Source: Rickettsiales bacterium UBA2645
GTDB taxonomy: Bacteria; Pseudomonadota; Alphaproteobacteria; Rickettsiales; UBA1997
DNA length: 6,248 nt
Direction of reading: 5' to 3'
Assembly (NCBI GenBank): GCA_002359655.1
Contig: DENL01000026.1
Coordinates: forward strand, 1 to 6,248
Below the pieces are notes generated by a model. That model worked only from the letters and a program-made list of their open reading frames with translations, made no database searches and was not told where the DNA came from. Both the position numbers and the translations under genes were made by a program. The first letter of the stretch is position 1; every line of letters starts with the position of its first letter. This document shows positions 1 through 5,759 of the stretch, piece after piece.

Positions 1-18
1 GAGAACTCTAGGAGGGAG

Positions 19-50
19 AAAGCTTGGAGTTTAGGAATTCCAAGCTTTTT
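19..50 (+). terminator. Probable Rho-independent terminator of an upstream rightward gene
   Basis: A perfect 10-bp inverted repeat has arms AAAGCTTGGA (19-28) and TCCAAGCTTT (39-48) around a 10-base loop. The right arm runs into a T-run (46-50), as expected of an intrinsic terminator read on the + strand. Read on the - strand the arm is followed by CTTTCTCCC, a poor U-tract, so it would serve the leftward aldolase gene less well. The likeliest owner is a rightward gene ending just left of the window; none of its coding sequence can be identified in the few bases available. Confidence 0.55.
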
Positions 51-137
51 AAGCAGTTTAAATCTCATTAACAGTTTACAAATTTGAGTTAGCAATTTCC
101 TTCCTGTCCTGAGCTCTAAGATCTTTATCTCAAGATA

Positions 138-1064
138 TTACTTACCTTGATAAATCTGAATGATATTTTCTAGCATTTTAAGTGCTTCTGCTCTTGGCCT
201 TTGAAAAGTGTTGCGACCAATAATAGAACCATTAGCGCCGCCTTTGTAGATTTCACGAATTTCGCTGTAAATTTCATTTTCACCTTTGGCATTTCCACCA
301 GAAAACACCACGATTCTTCTGTTATTAAAAGTGGTTTTCATCACGTGTCTGATGCGCTCTTCAAGAGTCGCAACTGGAATTTGTAATTTTTCATAAACCT
401 TAACTGCTTCGAGATTTTCCAAAGCTTGGGTTGGCGGTTTTACTTTAATGATGTGAGCACCAAGCAAAGCTGCGATGTGCGCAGCATATGCACAAATATC
501 CATTGCAGTTTCACCAATTTTTGAGAGATCGCCACCGCGTGGATAAGACCAAATTACAACTGCCAAACCGTAAGATTTAGCTTCCTCAGACATCTCGCGG
601 ATTTCTTCAAACATGTCAAAAGCAGCGTCTGATCCGGGATAAATTGTAAAACCAATTGCTGAGCAACCGAGGCGCAAAGCATCTTTAACTGAAGCAGTTG
701 TTGCTTGATGTGGCGCAGTTCCGCCATTATGCAAAGAGTTAGAAGAGTTAACTTTTAAAATAGTTGGAATTGCTCCAGCAAAAGTATCAGCACCAGCTTC
801 AATCATGCCAAGAGGTGCTGCATAAGCATTCAACCCCGCATCAATTGCTAATTCAAAATGATAATGTGGATCGTAAGCATCAGGATTAACGGCAAAACTT
901 CTATCAGGACCATGCTCAAAACCTTGATCAACTGGCAAGATTACCATTTTGCCAGTTCCACCTAGTTTGCCATGCATTAAAATGCGCGCTAAATTTGTTT
1001 TGGTACCAGCATTGTCAGATTCATAGCAGGCAAGAATTTTTTTGACTTTTGGGGAGATTTTCAT
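138..1064 (-). CDS. fbaB: Class I fructose-bisphosphate aldolase, DhnA/FbaB type
   Basis: This enzyme cleaves fructose 1,6-bisphosphate to glyceraldehyde 3-phosphate and dihydroxyacetone phosphate, and runs in reverse in gluconeogenesis; it is cytosolic. The 308-residue protein matches the DhnA-family (archaeal-type) class I aldolases, which are metal-independent and use a Schiff-base lysine. Visible landmarks are 'LPVDQGFEHGP' (about 43-53, with Asp46), 'ILKVN' (102-106), 'TIYPGS' (140-145, Tyr142), 'WSYPRG' (172-177), 'HIIKVKPP' (204-211, with Lys207 the probable Schiff-base lysine), 'VVFSGG' (252-257) and the phosphate-binding 'GGANGSIIGRNTFQRP' (275-290). No class II zinc-binding histidine pattern is seen. 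The start at 1064 is the first ATG and gives the expected N-terminus; there is no Shine-Dalgarno sequence, the upstream bases being pyrimidine-rich on this strand. It is transcribed alone, divergently from rsmG. The family assignment is firm; the bifunctional aldolase/phosphatase family is less likely. Confidence 0.93.
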   Translation of the reverse strand: MKISPKVKKILACYESDNAGTKTNLARILMHGKLGGTGKMVILPVDQGFEHGPDRSFAVNPDAYDPHYHFELAIDAGLNAYAAPLGMIEAGADTFAGAIPTILKVNSSNSLHNGGTAPHQATTASVKDALRLGCSAIGFTIYPGSDAAFDMFEEIREMSEEAKSYGLAVVIWSYPRGGDLSKIGETAMDICAYAAHIAALLGAHIIKVKPPTQALENLEAVKVYEKLQIPVATLEERIRHVMKTTFNNRRIVVFSGGNAKGENEIYSEIREIYKGGANGSIIGRNTFQRPRAEALKMLENIIQIYQGK

Positions 1065-1107
1065 GTTTGTTTTGCAATTTTTAAAAGGGAGGGAGAATCA
1101 AGAAAAA

Positions 1108-1134
1108 GTTATATTTGCCCTTTGGTGGCGTCAA
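1108..1134 (-). promoter_or_regulatory. Candidate sigma70-type promoter for the aldolase gene
   Basis: Read on the - strand, TTGACG (1129-1134; five of six match the -35 consensus) is followed by TATAAC (1108-1113; five of six match the -10 consensus). The spacer is 15 bases, shorter than the preferred 17, which lowers confidence. A transcript would start near 1101 and leave a leader of about 36-40 bases before the ATG at 1064. Confidence 0.4.
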
Positions 1135-1180
1135 GTTTTTAGTTTTTATTATTGATAAGTTTCTGACTGATTTTAAAAAC

Positions 1181-1209
1181 TTGATCAAGTCGACCTGCCG
1201 CAAAATAAT
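1181..1209 (+). promoter_or_regulatory. Candidate promoter for the rsmG-ald-rsmA cluster
   Basis: TTGATC (1181-1186) and AATAAT (1204-1209) are separated by exactly 17 bases. They match the sigma70 consensus at four and five of six positions. The expected transcription start, about 7 bases beyond the -10 box (near 1216), lies only about 5 bases before the rsmG ATG at 1221. The message would therefore be leaderless or nearly so, consistent with the lack of any ribosome binding site there. Confidence 0.4.
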
Positions 1210-1220
1210 TCATTAATTCA

Positions 1221-1850
1221 ATGCAACTCGAAATAAAAAAAGACGCAGCTCTGGCTGAAATTAGAAAATTCTCTTCGCTCTCCTCAACGCAAATAAAAAA
1301 TCTCGAAGACTTTGTTTTGCTGCTTTTGCAAGAAAATGGCCAATTTAATTTTATCGGAAAATCCACCGTCGATAATGTTTGGGAACGCCATATTTTAGAC
1401 AGTGCTCAGCTGCTTCGTTTTATCGAAAATAAAAATTCTAAATTTGCTGATTTTGGCTCTGGTGCTGGGTTTCCTGGTATGGTTTTGTCAATTCTTGGTT
1501 TGCGCGAAATTCATTTAGTTGAAAAGGCTTTTCGTAAAGCTGAATTTTTACGCCGCTCAAAATTATTCTCACAAAATCGTGTTTTTATTCACCAAGCCAA
1601 GTTGGAAGAATTAAATAATATCGAGTTTGATTGCATAACTTCCCGTGCTTTAGCGCCACTCGAACAGCTTTTAATTTACGCTAAAAAATTCTTAAAAAAA
1701 GATGGCTATTGCTTGTTTCTAAAAGGACGCAATCTTGAACAAGAAATTGCACTTGCTAAAAAATCTTTTCAATTCAAATATGAGCTGAACGCAAGTCTGA
1801 CATCGTCTGAGAGCAATATCATAAAAATTTCCAACATCATTTCTAACTAA
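1221..1850 (+). CDS. rsmG: 16S rRNA (guanine(527)-N7)-methyltransferase RsmG (GidB)
   Basis: This enzyme uses S-adenosylmethionine to methylate N7 of G527 (E. coli numbering) in the 530 loop of 16S rRNA; loss in other bacteria gives low-level streptomycin resistance. The 209-residue length is typical. Family signatures in order: 'NFIGKSTVDNVWERHILDSAQ' region (43-63, with the R-H-x-x-D-S core), the SAM-binding loop 'FGSGAGFPG' (78-86), 'LVEKAFRKAEFLR' (99-111, acidic residue binding the SAM ribose), 'SRALAPLEQL' (141-150) and 'FLKGR' (166-170). The ATG at 1221 is the first start after an in-frame stop at 1206-1208 and gives a full-length protein, but no Shine-Dalgarno sequence precedes it. 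It is the first gene of a tight cluster with ald and rsmA. In many alphaproteobacteria rsmG lies between mnmG and parA; that context is absent here. Confidence 0.95.
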   Translation: MQLEIKKDAALAEIRKFSSLSSTQIKNLEDFVLLLLQENGQFNFIGKSTVDNVWERHILDSAQLLRFIENKNSKFADFGSGAGFPGMVLSILGLREIHLVEKAFRKAEFLRRSKLFSQNRVFIHQAKLEELNNIEFDCITSRALAPLEQLLIYAKKFLKKDGYCLFLKGRNLEQEIALAKKSFQFKYELNASLTSSESNIIKISNIISN

Positions 1851-1861
1851 TAAATTTAAAC

Positions 1862-1867
1862 AGGAGA
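1862..1867 (+). promoter_or_regulatory. Shine-Dalgarno sequence of ald
   Basis: AGGAGA lies 5 bases before the ATG at 1873, within the 22-base gap after rsmG. It is the strongest ribosome binding site in the window. It fixes the ald start and suggests that ald is translated more strongly than the two rRNA methyltransferase genes beside it. Confidence 0.75.
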
Positions 1868-1872
1868 CATCT

Positions 1873-2985
1873 ATGCTTATTGGAATTCCAAAAGAAATTA
1901 AAGATCATGAATATCGCGTCGGTGCTACACCTTCAGGTGTTCGCGAATTAATCAATGCTGGCCATCAAGTTCTAGTACAAAAAGATGCTGGCACAGCGAT
2001 TGATTTTTCTGACGAACAGTACATCAAAGCTGGTGCAAAAATTGCTGCTTCCGCCGCTGAAGTTTATGAAAAAGCCGAGATGATTTTAAAAGTAAAAGAG
2101 CCACAAGAATCTGAATGCAAAATGATTCGCCAAGGCCAAATTATTTTCTCTTATTTGCACCTAGCCGCCGAACCACATCTAACTGAAATGTTGATCAAAT
2201 CTGGCTGCGTAGCAATTGCTTTTGAAACTGTCAGCGCCGCTGATCGCTCTTTACCACTTCTTGCTCCAATGTCTGAGGTTGCCGGTAAACTTTCAATTCA
2301 AGCAGGTGCCAGAGCGCTAGAAAAATCTCAAGGTGGTCGCGGAGTTTTGCTTGGTGGCGTTCCCGGAGTTGCTCGTGGTAAAGTTACAATTCTTGGTGGT
2401 GGTGTTTCAGGAACTAACGCCGCCAAAGTTGCAATTGGAATGGGCGCTGAAGTTGTGATCTTGGATAAATCTTTACCAAGAATTCGCTATCTGTGCGATA
2501 TTTTTGGCAACTCTGCACAAGTGCTTTACGCCTCACTCGAGAACATCGAAAAAAACGCCATCGATGCTGATGTTGTGGTTGGCGCAGTTTTAATTCCGGG
2601 TGCTGCAGCACCAAAATTAATTTCTGCCTCAACTGTCAAAAAAATGAAAAAAGGCGCAGTGATGGTTGATATTTCAATCGATCAAGGTGGTTGTTTTGAA
2701 ACTTCTAAACCAACTTCGCATTCCAATCCAACTTATGTCACTGAAGGTGTGGTGCATTATTGCGTCACCAACATGCCCGGTGCCGTTGCTAGAACTTCAA
2801 CTCAAGCGCTAGAAAATTCTACTTTGCCTTTTTCTTTAGCAATCGCTTCCAAAGGATATAAAAAAGCTTTGACTGACGATATTCATTTAAGAAATGGCTT
2901 GAATGTAATTAACGGCAAAGTCACTTACAAAGCAGTTGCCGAAGCTTTGGGCCACAGTTTTGTCGAAGCTGAAAAAGCTTTGTAA
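1873..2985 (+). CDS. ald: Alanine dehydrogenase
   Basis: It catalyses the NAD-dependent reversible oxidative deamination of L-alanine to pyruvate and ammonia, linking amino-acid catabolism to central metabolism. At 370 residues it has the usual length and no gaps. The N-terminal 'GIPKEIKDHEYRVG' (4-17) is the family signature. Residues matching the known active site of alanine dehydrogenases fall in register: Arg15, Lys75 in 'KVKEP', His96 in 'SYLH', and Asp270 in 'VDISIDQGG'. The NAD-binding Rossmann loop is 'LGGGVSG' (174-180), with Asp198 placed to bind the adenosine ribose. 'HYCVTNMPGAV' (295-305) is also diagnostic. The related proton-translocating transhydrogenase alpha subunit has a similar fold, but the length, the 'DQGG' motif and the absence of pntA/pntB partners favour alanine dehydrogenase. 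It lies 22 bases after rsmG and 8 bases before rsmA, so co-transcription is likely. Confidence 0.96.
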   Translation: MLIGIPKEIKDHEYRVGATPSGVRELINAGHQVLVQKDAGTAIDFSDEQYIKAGAKIAASAAEVYEKAEMILKVKEPQESECKMIRQGQIIFSYLHLAAEPHLTEMLIKSGCVAIAFETVSAADRSLPLLAPMSEVAGKLSIQAGARALEKSQGGRGVLLGGVPGVARGKVTILGGGVSGTNAAKVAIGMGAEVVILDKSLPRIRYLCDIFGNSAQVLYASLENIEKNAIDADVVVGAVLIPGAAAPKLISASTVKKMKKGAVMVDISIDQGGCFETSKPTSHSNPTYVTEGVVHYCVTNMPGAVARTSTQALENSTLPFSLAIASKGYKKALTDDIHLRNGLNVINGKVTYKAVAEALGHSFVEAEKAL

Positions 2986-2993
2986 AAAACTAA

Positions 2994-3815
2994 ATGCCAC
3001 TTTTATCAACTTCCGAAATCATTAAAAAATATGGCCTAAATGCTAAAAAGTCTTTAGGCCAAAATTTTATTCTCGATAAAAACTTCACCGACAAAATCGC
3101 CAGAGCTGCTGGTGATTTAACAAATTACGAAGTTTTGGAAGTTGGTTCGGGACCGGGCAGTTTGACGCGTTCAATTTTAGATGCAGGTGCAAAAAAATTA
3201 ATCTCAATTGAAATGGATGAAAGATGCATCGCAGCACTTTCGGAGCTAAAAGAATTTTACAAAGAACGTTTTGAAATTATCGCTGGCGACGCTCTAAAAA
3301 TTGATGAGAGAGAAATTTTTTCAAATAAAAATAAATTCAAAATAATCGCCAATTTACCCTACAACATCGGCACAGTTTTGATTTTCAAATGGTTGAAAAT
3401 TGCTCCACAAATTGCCTCGATGCATTTGATGTTACAAAAAGAAGTGGTGCAAAGAATAACCGCCAAAACCAATGATAATCATTATGGACGACTAGCTGTA
3501 ATGGTGAATTTTTTGTGTCACACAAAAATGCTGTTCACCGTTAACAAATCAGTTTTTACGCCGCCGCCAAAAGTCACTTCTGCAATTGTTGAGATCATCC
3601 CGCGTGAAAAACCGCTTTTTGATGTAGAGTTTGAAAAGCTAGAAAAAGTAGTCGCCTCCGCTTTCAATCAGCGTCGCAAAATGTTGAAATCAAGCTTGAA
3701 AAATATTTTTGAAAATCCAGAAGAAGTTTTGCTGAGCTGCAAAATAAGGCCAGATCTACGGCCGGAGAATCTGAAAATCGAAGAATTTTGTAAACTCGCG
3801 CAACAATTAAAATAA
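2994..3815 (+). CDS. rsmA: 16S rRNA (adenine(1518)-N6/adenine(1519)-N6)-dimethyltransferase RsmA (KsgA)
   Basis: It dimethylates two adjacent adenines in the 3'-terminal hairpin of 16S rRNA and acts late in 30S assembly; loss confers kasugamycin resistance. The 273 residues are a normal length. Motifs in order: 'AKKSLGQNFILD' (17-28), the SAM loop 'EVGSGPGSLT' (49-58), 'IEMDERC' (72-78), the catalytic 'NLPYNI' (120-125), 'FTPPPKV' (188-194), 'FNQRRKMLKSSL' (224-235) in the C-terminal domain, and 'RPENL' (256-260). The ATG lies 8 bases after the ald stop with no Shine-Dalgarno sequence, so translation probably depends on coupling with ald. In many proteobacteria this gene neighbours pdxA or surA; that context is not seen here. 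It converges on rpsD, and the bidirectional terminator at 3850-3883 probably ends its transcript. Confidence 0.96.
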   Translation: MPLLSTSEIIKKYGLNAKKSLGQNFILDKNFTDKIARAAGDLTNYEVLEVGSGPGSLTRSILDAGAKKLISIEMDERCIAALSELKEFYKERFEIIAGDALKIDEREIFSNKNKFKIIANLPYNIGTVLIFKWLKIAPQIASMHLMLQKEVVQRITAKTNDNHYGRLAVMVNFLCHTKMLFTVNKSVFTPPPKVTSAIVEIIPREKPLFDVEFEKLEKVVASAFNQRRKMLKSSLKNIFENPEEVLLSCKIRPDLRPENLKIEEFCKLAQQLK

Positions 3816-3849
3816 ACCTTCATTGTGTCAGTCGTAATTGCGAGCAAAA

Positions 3850-3883
3850 AAAAGTGGTAAGAAATTTCTTTCTTACCACTTTT
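3850..3883. terminator. Bidirectional Rho-independent terminator between rsmA and rpsD
   Basis: A perfect 15-bp inverted repeat has arms AAAAGTGGTAAGAAA (3850-3864) and TTTCTTACCACTTTT (3869-3883) with a 4-base loop TTTC. On the + strand the 3' arm ends in TTTT. On the - strand it leads into an unbroken eight-T run (complement of 3846-3853), a stronger U-tract. It lies 34 bases after the rsmA stop and about 80 bases after the rpsD stop, so it can serve both convergent genes. Confidence 0.88.
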
Positions 3884-3893
3884 AAATAAAACC

Positions 3894-3931
3894 AATTGCG
3901 GATGCGGGAATTCACTTCCCGCGCAGCAATT
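3894..3931. repeat. Two-part hairpin in the rsmA-rpsD gap
   Basis: An inner 7-bp stem, GCGGGAA (3904-3910) with TTCCCGC (3916-3922), has a 5-base loop. It is enclosed by an outer 6-bp stem, AATTGC (3894-3899) with GCAATT (3926-3931), across a small internal loop. The inner stem is GC-rich against the AT-rich background. No T-run follows on either strand, so it is not a classical terminator by itself. It may be an RNA 3'-end stabiliser for rpsD or the remnant of a dispersed palindromic repeat. Confidence 0.6.
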
Positions 3932-3942
3932 CGATCTAGAAC

Positions 3943-3965
3943 TAAATTCAACTGCGTTGAATTTA
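3943..3965. repeat. Perfect inverted repeat spanning the rpsD stop codon
   Basis: TAAATTCAAC (3943-3952) and GTTGAATTTA (3956-3965) form a 10-bp stem with the 3-base loop TGC. On the - strand the 5' arm begins with the rpsD TAA stop codon (3963-3965) itself, so the hairpin folds directly at the end of the coding sequence. It lacks a T-run; a role in shielding the mRNA 3' end is possible but not shown. Confidence 0.6.
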
Positions 3966-4580
3966 CCTTGAATAAAACTCTGTAATGAAATGTGGCTGCA
4001 TTTCAACTGCGTAAGGAACTTCAGCAAAAGCTGGTTTAGCAGTTAACTTAATTGAAAAAGCATCTTTATCTAATTGCAGATAAGATGGCACATCGCGTTC
4101 AAATTTTTGTAATGACTCCATCACAACTGCAAGCTTGCGTGACTTTTCACGCACTTGCACAACATCACCAACTTTCAAACGATAAGAAGGAATATTTACA
4201 GTCTCGCCGTTAACAGTTACATGTTTGTGACTAACAAATTGTCTTGCCGCAAAAACTGTGGCAACAAAATTAGCACGATACACAACCGCGTCCAATCTGC
4301 TTTCAAGAAGGCCAACAAAATTTTCGCTGACATCACCCTTCATTTTTGAAGCCAAAGTGTAAGTGTTGAAAAACTGTTTTTCAGAAATGTTGCCGTAGTA
4401 GAATTTCATTCTTTGCTTAGCGCGAAGCTGAATTCCGTAGTCACTGATTCTGCCTTTTGAAGAAGCACCGTGTTGACCAGGTTTGGAATTTCTTTTAGTA
4501 AATGGATCTTTCGCTTGACCCCAAAGGCTTGCGCCTAATTTTCTGCTAATTTTCTTTTTAGCACTGATTCTTTTTGTCAT
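3963..4580 (-). CDS. rpsD: 30S ribosomal protein S4
   Basis: S4 is one of the primary proteins that bind 16S rRNA directly; it nucleates assembly of the 5' domain and helps form the mRNA entry helicase site. The 205 residues have the family's full length. Visible are the basic N-terminus 'MTKRISAKKKISRKLG', 'KPGQHG' (34-39), 'SDYGIQLRAKQRMKFYYG' (47-64), 'GLLESRLDAVVYR' and the S4 RNA-binding domain 'TVFAARQFVSHKHVTVNG' region (about 108-125). The N-terminal zinc-type cysteines of some S4 proteins are absent, as in other alphaproteobacteria. The gene stands alone rather than in the alpha operon with rpsM, rpsK and rpoA. The ATG at 4580 gives the conserved start; only a weak GAG lies upstream. 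An inverted repeat 66 bases upstream could bear on its regulation. Confidence 0.97.
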   Translation of the reverse strand: MTKRISAKKKISRKLGASLWGQAKDPFTKRNSKPGQHGASSKGRISDYGIQLRAKQRMKFYYGNISEKQFFNTYTLASKMKGDVSENFVGLLESRLDAVVYRANFVATVFAARQFVSHKHVTVNGETVNIPSYRLKVGDVVQVREKSRKLAVVMESLQKFERDVPSYLQLDKDAFSIKLTAKPAFAEVPYAVEMQPHFITEFYSR

Positions 4581-4838
4581 TTTAGACTCGAATTACGATT
4601 AATATTCCCAATGTTTCCTAAGAGAATTTTGCTTAAGAAATTTCTTTAAACGTCAACTTTATCCTGAATTGACGTTTAACCACAAACGCAAATCAAAACC
4701 AAATCCTTACGGAATTGACTTGATGAAGACTTTTAATTTTGTGATTTTTCTAAAGAAGGGCTTCACTTAAAAAAGAAGAAGGCTGCGCATTTTGCTTTTG
4801 GAGATTGGCTTGTCAACTTCTAAATCCAATCATCGCGA
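4581..4838. other. Gene-free region between lysR-type gene and rpsD
   Basis: This 258-base AT-rich gap holds the rpsD leader and the downstream end of the LysR-type gene. No ORF of plausible coding character, tRNA or terminator for the regulator gene was found; a 6-bp pair GATTGG (4803-4808)/CCAATC (4826-4831) lacks a T-run. The one strong structure is the inverted repeat at 4646-4679. I could not find a convincing -35/-10 pair for rpsD, although its promoter must lie in or upstream of this gap. Confidence 0.6.
4646..4679. promoter_or_regulatory. 11-bp inverted repeat upstream of rpsD
   Basis: TTAAACGTCAA (4646-4656) and TTGACGTTTAA (4669-4679) are perfect complements around a 12-base spacer. 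Neither strand has a T-run after it, so it is not an intrinsic terminator. On the - strand the arm nearest rpsD reads TTGACG, a good -35 match, but no good -10 follows at 15-18 bases. The options are an operator, or, if transcribed, a leader hairpin through which S4 might control its own synthesis as S4 does in other bacteria. Both roles are inference. Confidence 0.5.
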
Positions 4839-5759
4839 CTAGCTTGCTACTTCTTTAATCGCATCAAGCAAATCTTGTACAACTGGCTTTAAGCTCTGTC
4901 CATTTCTCAAGGCAACACTGTAACTCATTTTTGGAAAAAATTTTGCTAAATTTTTGACCACCAAATCTGAATCTTTTTTGTCTAAACATACTTCAGAAAC
5001 GATTGCGATAAAATTATTTTTTTTGACGAAATTTTTTAGCATTTCCCAATTACCATTTTCAAATTCAATGCTGCTTTTAATGCCGTAGGTTCTAACCGCT
5101 TCTTCAAAAAGCGGCAAAGTGATCAGGTTGCGATCAATTCTGATCAAATCAAATTTGCTTAAATCTTTCAAACTTCGAATCGACTTTTTTGCCAGCGGAT
5201 GTTTTTTATTCACGATCAAAACTGGATCGTAAGAAACTATTTCTATCTTTTTAATTTCTGGCTCACTTGGAAGATTTGGATAAAATGCCAAATCAATTTG
5301 ATCTTCTTTCAGCCTTTTTAAAGCTTCGCTTGGAGAAATATTTCTGATTGTGATTTTTACCTGCGGATTAGATTTTTTAAAAACAGCAACAATGCGCGGC
5401 ATCAAGTAAGATATAGCGATGTGATGTACTGCAATATCAATATTTTGTTGCTCTTCTTGCTTTTTCTTGTCTAAAAATTTTTCTACCACCTCTTCAAATT
5501 CATGCATCAATGGGCAAGCGATTTTGTAGAATTCTTCTCCATCAACAGTCAATGAAAGTGGCTTGGTATCACGCTTAAGTAGTTTTAAATCCAGATCTCT
5601 TTCCAAAGACTGAATTTGCAGAGTTACTGTTGACTGAGTAAGATTAATAGCTTTTGCAGCTTGAGAAATACTGCGCAAACGCGCCACATAATAAAAACCT
5701 CTGATCTGTTGCAGCAGATTTTTTTTGTACAAAAAATTTTGGTTAATTTTCTTTTTCAT
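4839..5759 (-). CDS. LysR-family transcriptional regulator
   Basis: The 306-residue protein has the standard LysR plan. An N-terminal winged helix-turn-helix covers about residues 15-75, with the signature 'SISQAAKAINLTQSTVTLQIQSLE' region (30-53). A charged linker helix follows (about 85-105, 'KFLDKKKQEEQQ'), then a periplasmic-binding-protein-like effector domain (about 106-300) starting 'IDIAVHHIAISYLMPRIV'. 'DLAFYPNLP' (156-164) and 'HPLA' (187-190) are usual effector-domain elements. LysR proteins act as DNA-bound tetramers that respond to a small metabolite; the effector cannot be told from sequence, though the overall flavour is of the CysB/CbbR side of the family. The N-terminus 'MKKKINQNFLYKK' is an extra lysine-rich extension of about 13 residues before the HTH domain. 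The ATG at 5759 lacks a Shine-Dalgarno sequence, and a TTG ten codons in would remove most of the extension. It is divergent from the histidine kinase gene, a common place for autoregulation. Confidence 0.93.
   Translation of the reverse strand: MKKKINQNFLYKKNLLQQIRGFYYVARLRSISQAAKAINLTQSTVTLQIQSLERDLDLKLLKRDTKPLSLTVDGEEFYKIACPLMHEFEEVVEKFLDKKKQEEQQNIDIAVHHIAISYLMPRIVAVFKKSNPQVKITIRNISPSEALKRLKEDQIDLAFYPNLPSEPEIKKIEIVSYDPVLIVNKKHPLAKKSIRSLKDLSKFDLIRIDRNLITLPLFEEAVRTYGIKSSIEFENGNWEMLKNFVKKNNFIAIVSEVCLDKKDSDLVVKNLAKFFPKMSYSVALRNGQSLKPVVQDLLDAIKEVAS

Noticed and set aside
1..18. Possible tail of an upstream coding gene
   Set aside because: Stops occur early in two frames, but too few bases are present to recognise any protein.
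201..386. Open frame of 61 codons on the + strand
   Set aside because: It lies wholly antisense within the well-supported aldolase gene and has no recognisable protein features.
1139..1366. Open frame of 75 codons on the - strand across the rsmG start
   Set aside because: It overlaps the conserved rsmG N-terminus in antisense; composition looks like a shadow.
2414..2632. Open frame of 72 codons on the - strand
   Set aside because: Antisense shadow inside ald.
3668..4027. Open frame of 119 codons on the - strand spanning the rsmA end and rpsD end
   Set aside because: It crosses the bidirectional terminator and overlaps conserved parts of two genes; no domain seen.
4155..4349. Open frame of 64 codons on the + strand
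   Set aside because: Antisense shadow inside rpsD.
3859..4646. The palindrome AAGAAATTTCTT at 3859-3870 and again at 4635-4646
   Set aside because: An AT-rich self-complementary 12-mer occurring twice; the first copy is just part of the terminator stem. No surrounding similarity.
4803..4831. GATTGG/CCAATC pair as terminator of the LysR-type gene
   Set aside because: Only 6 bp, a 17-base loop and no T-run on the - strand.
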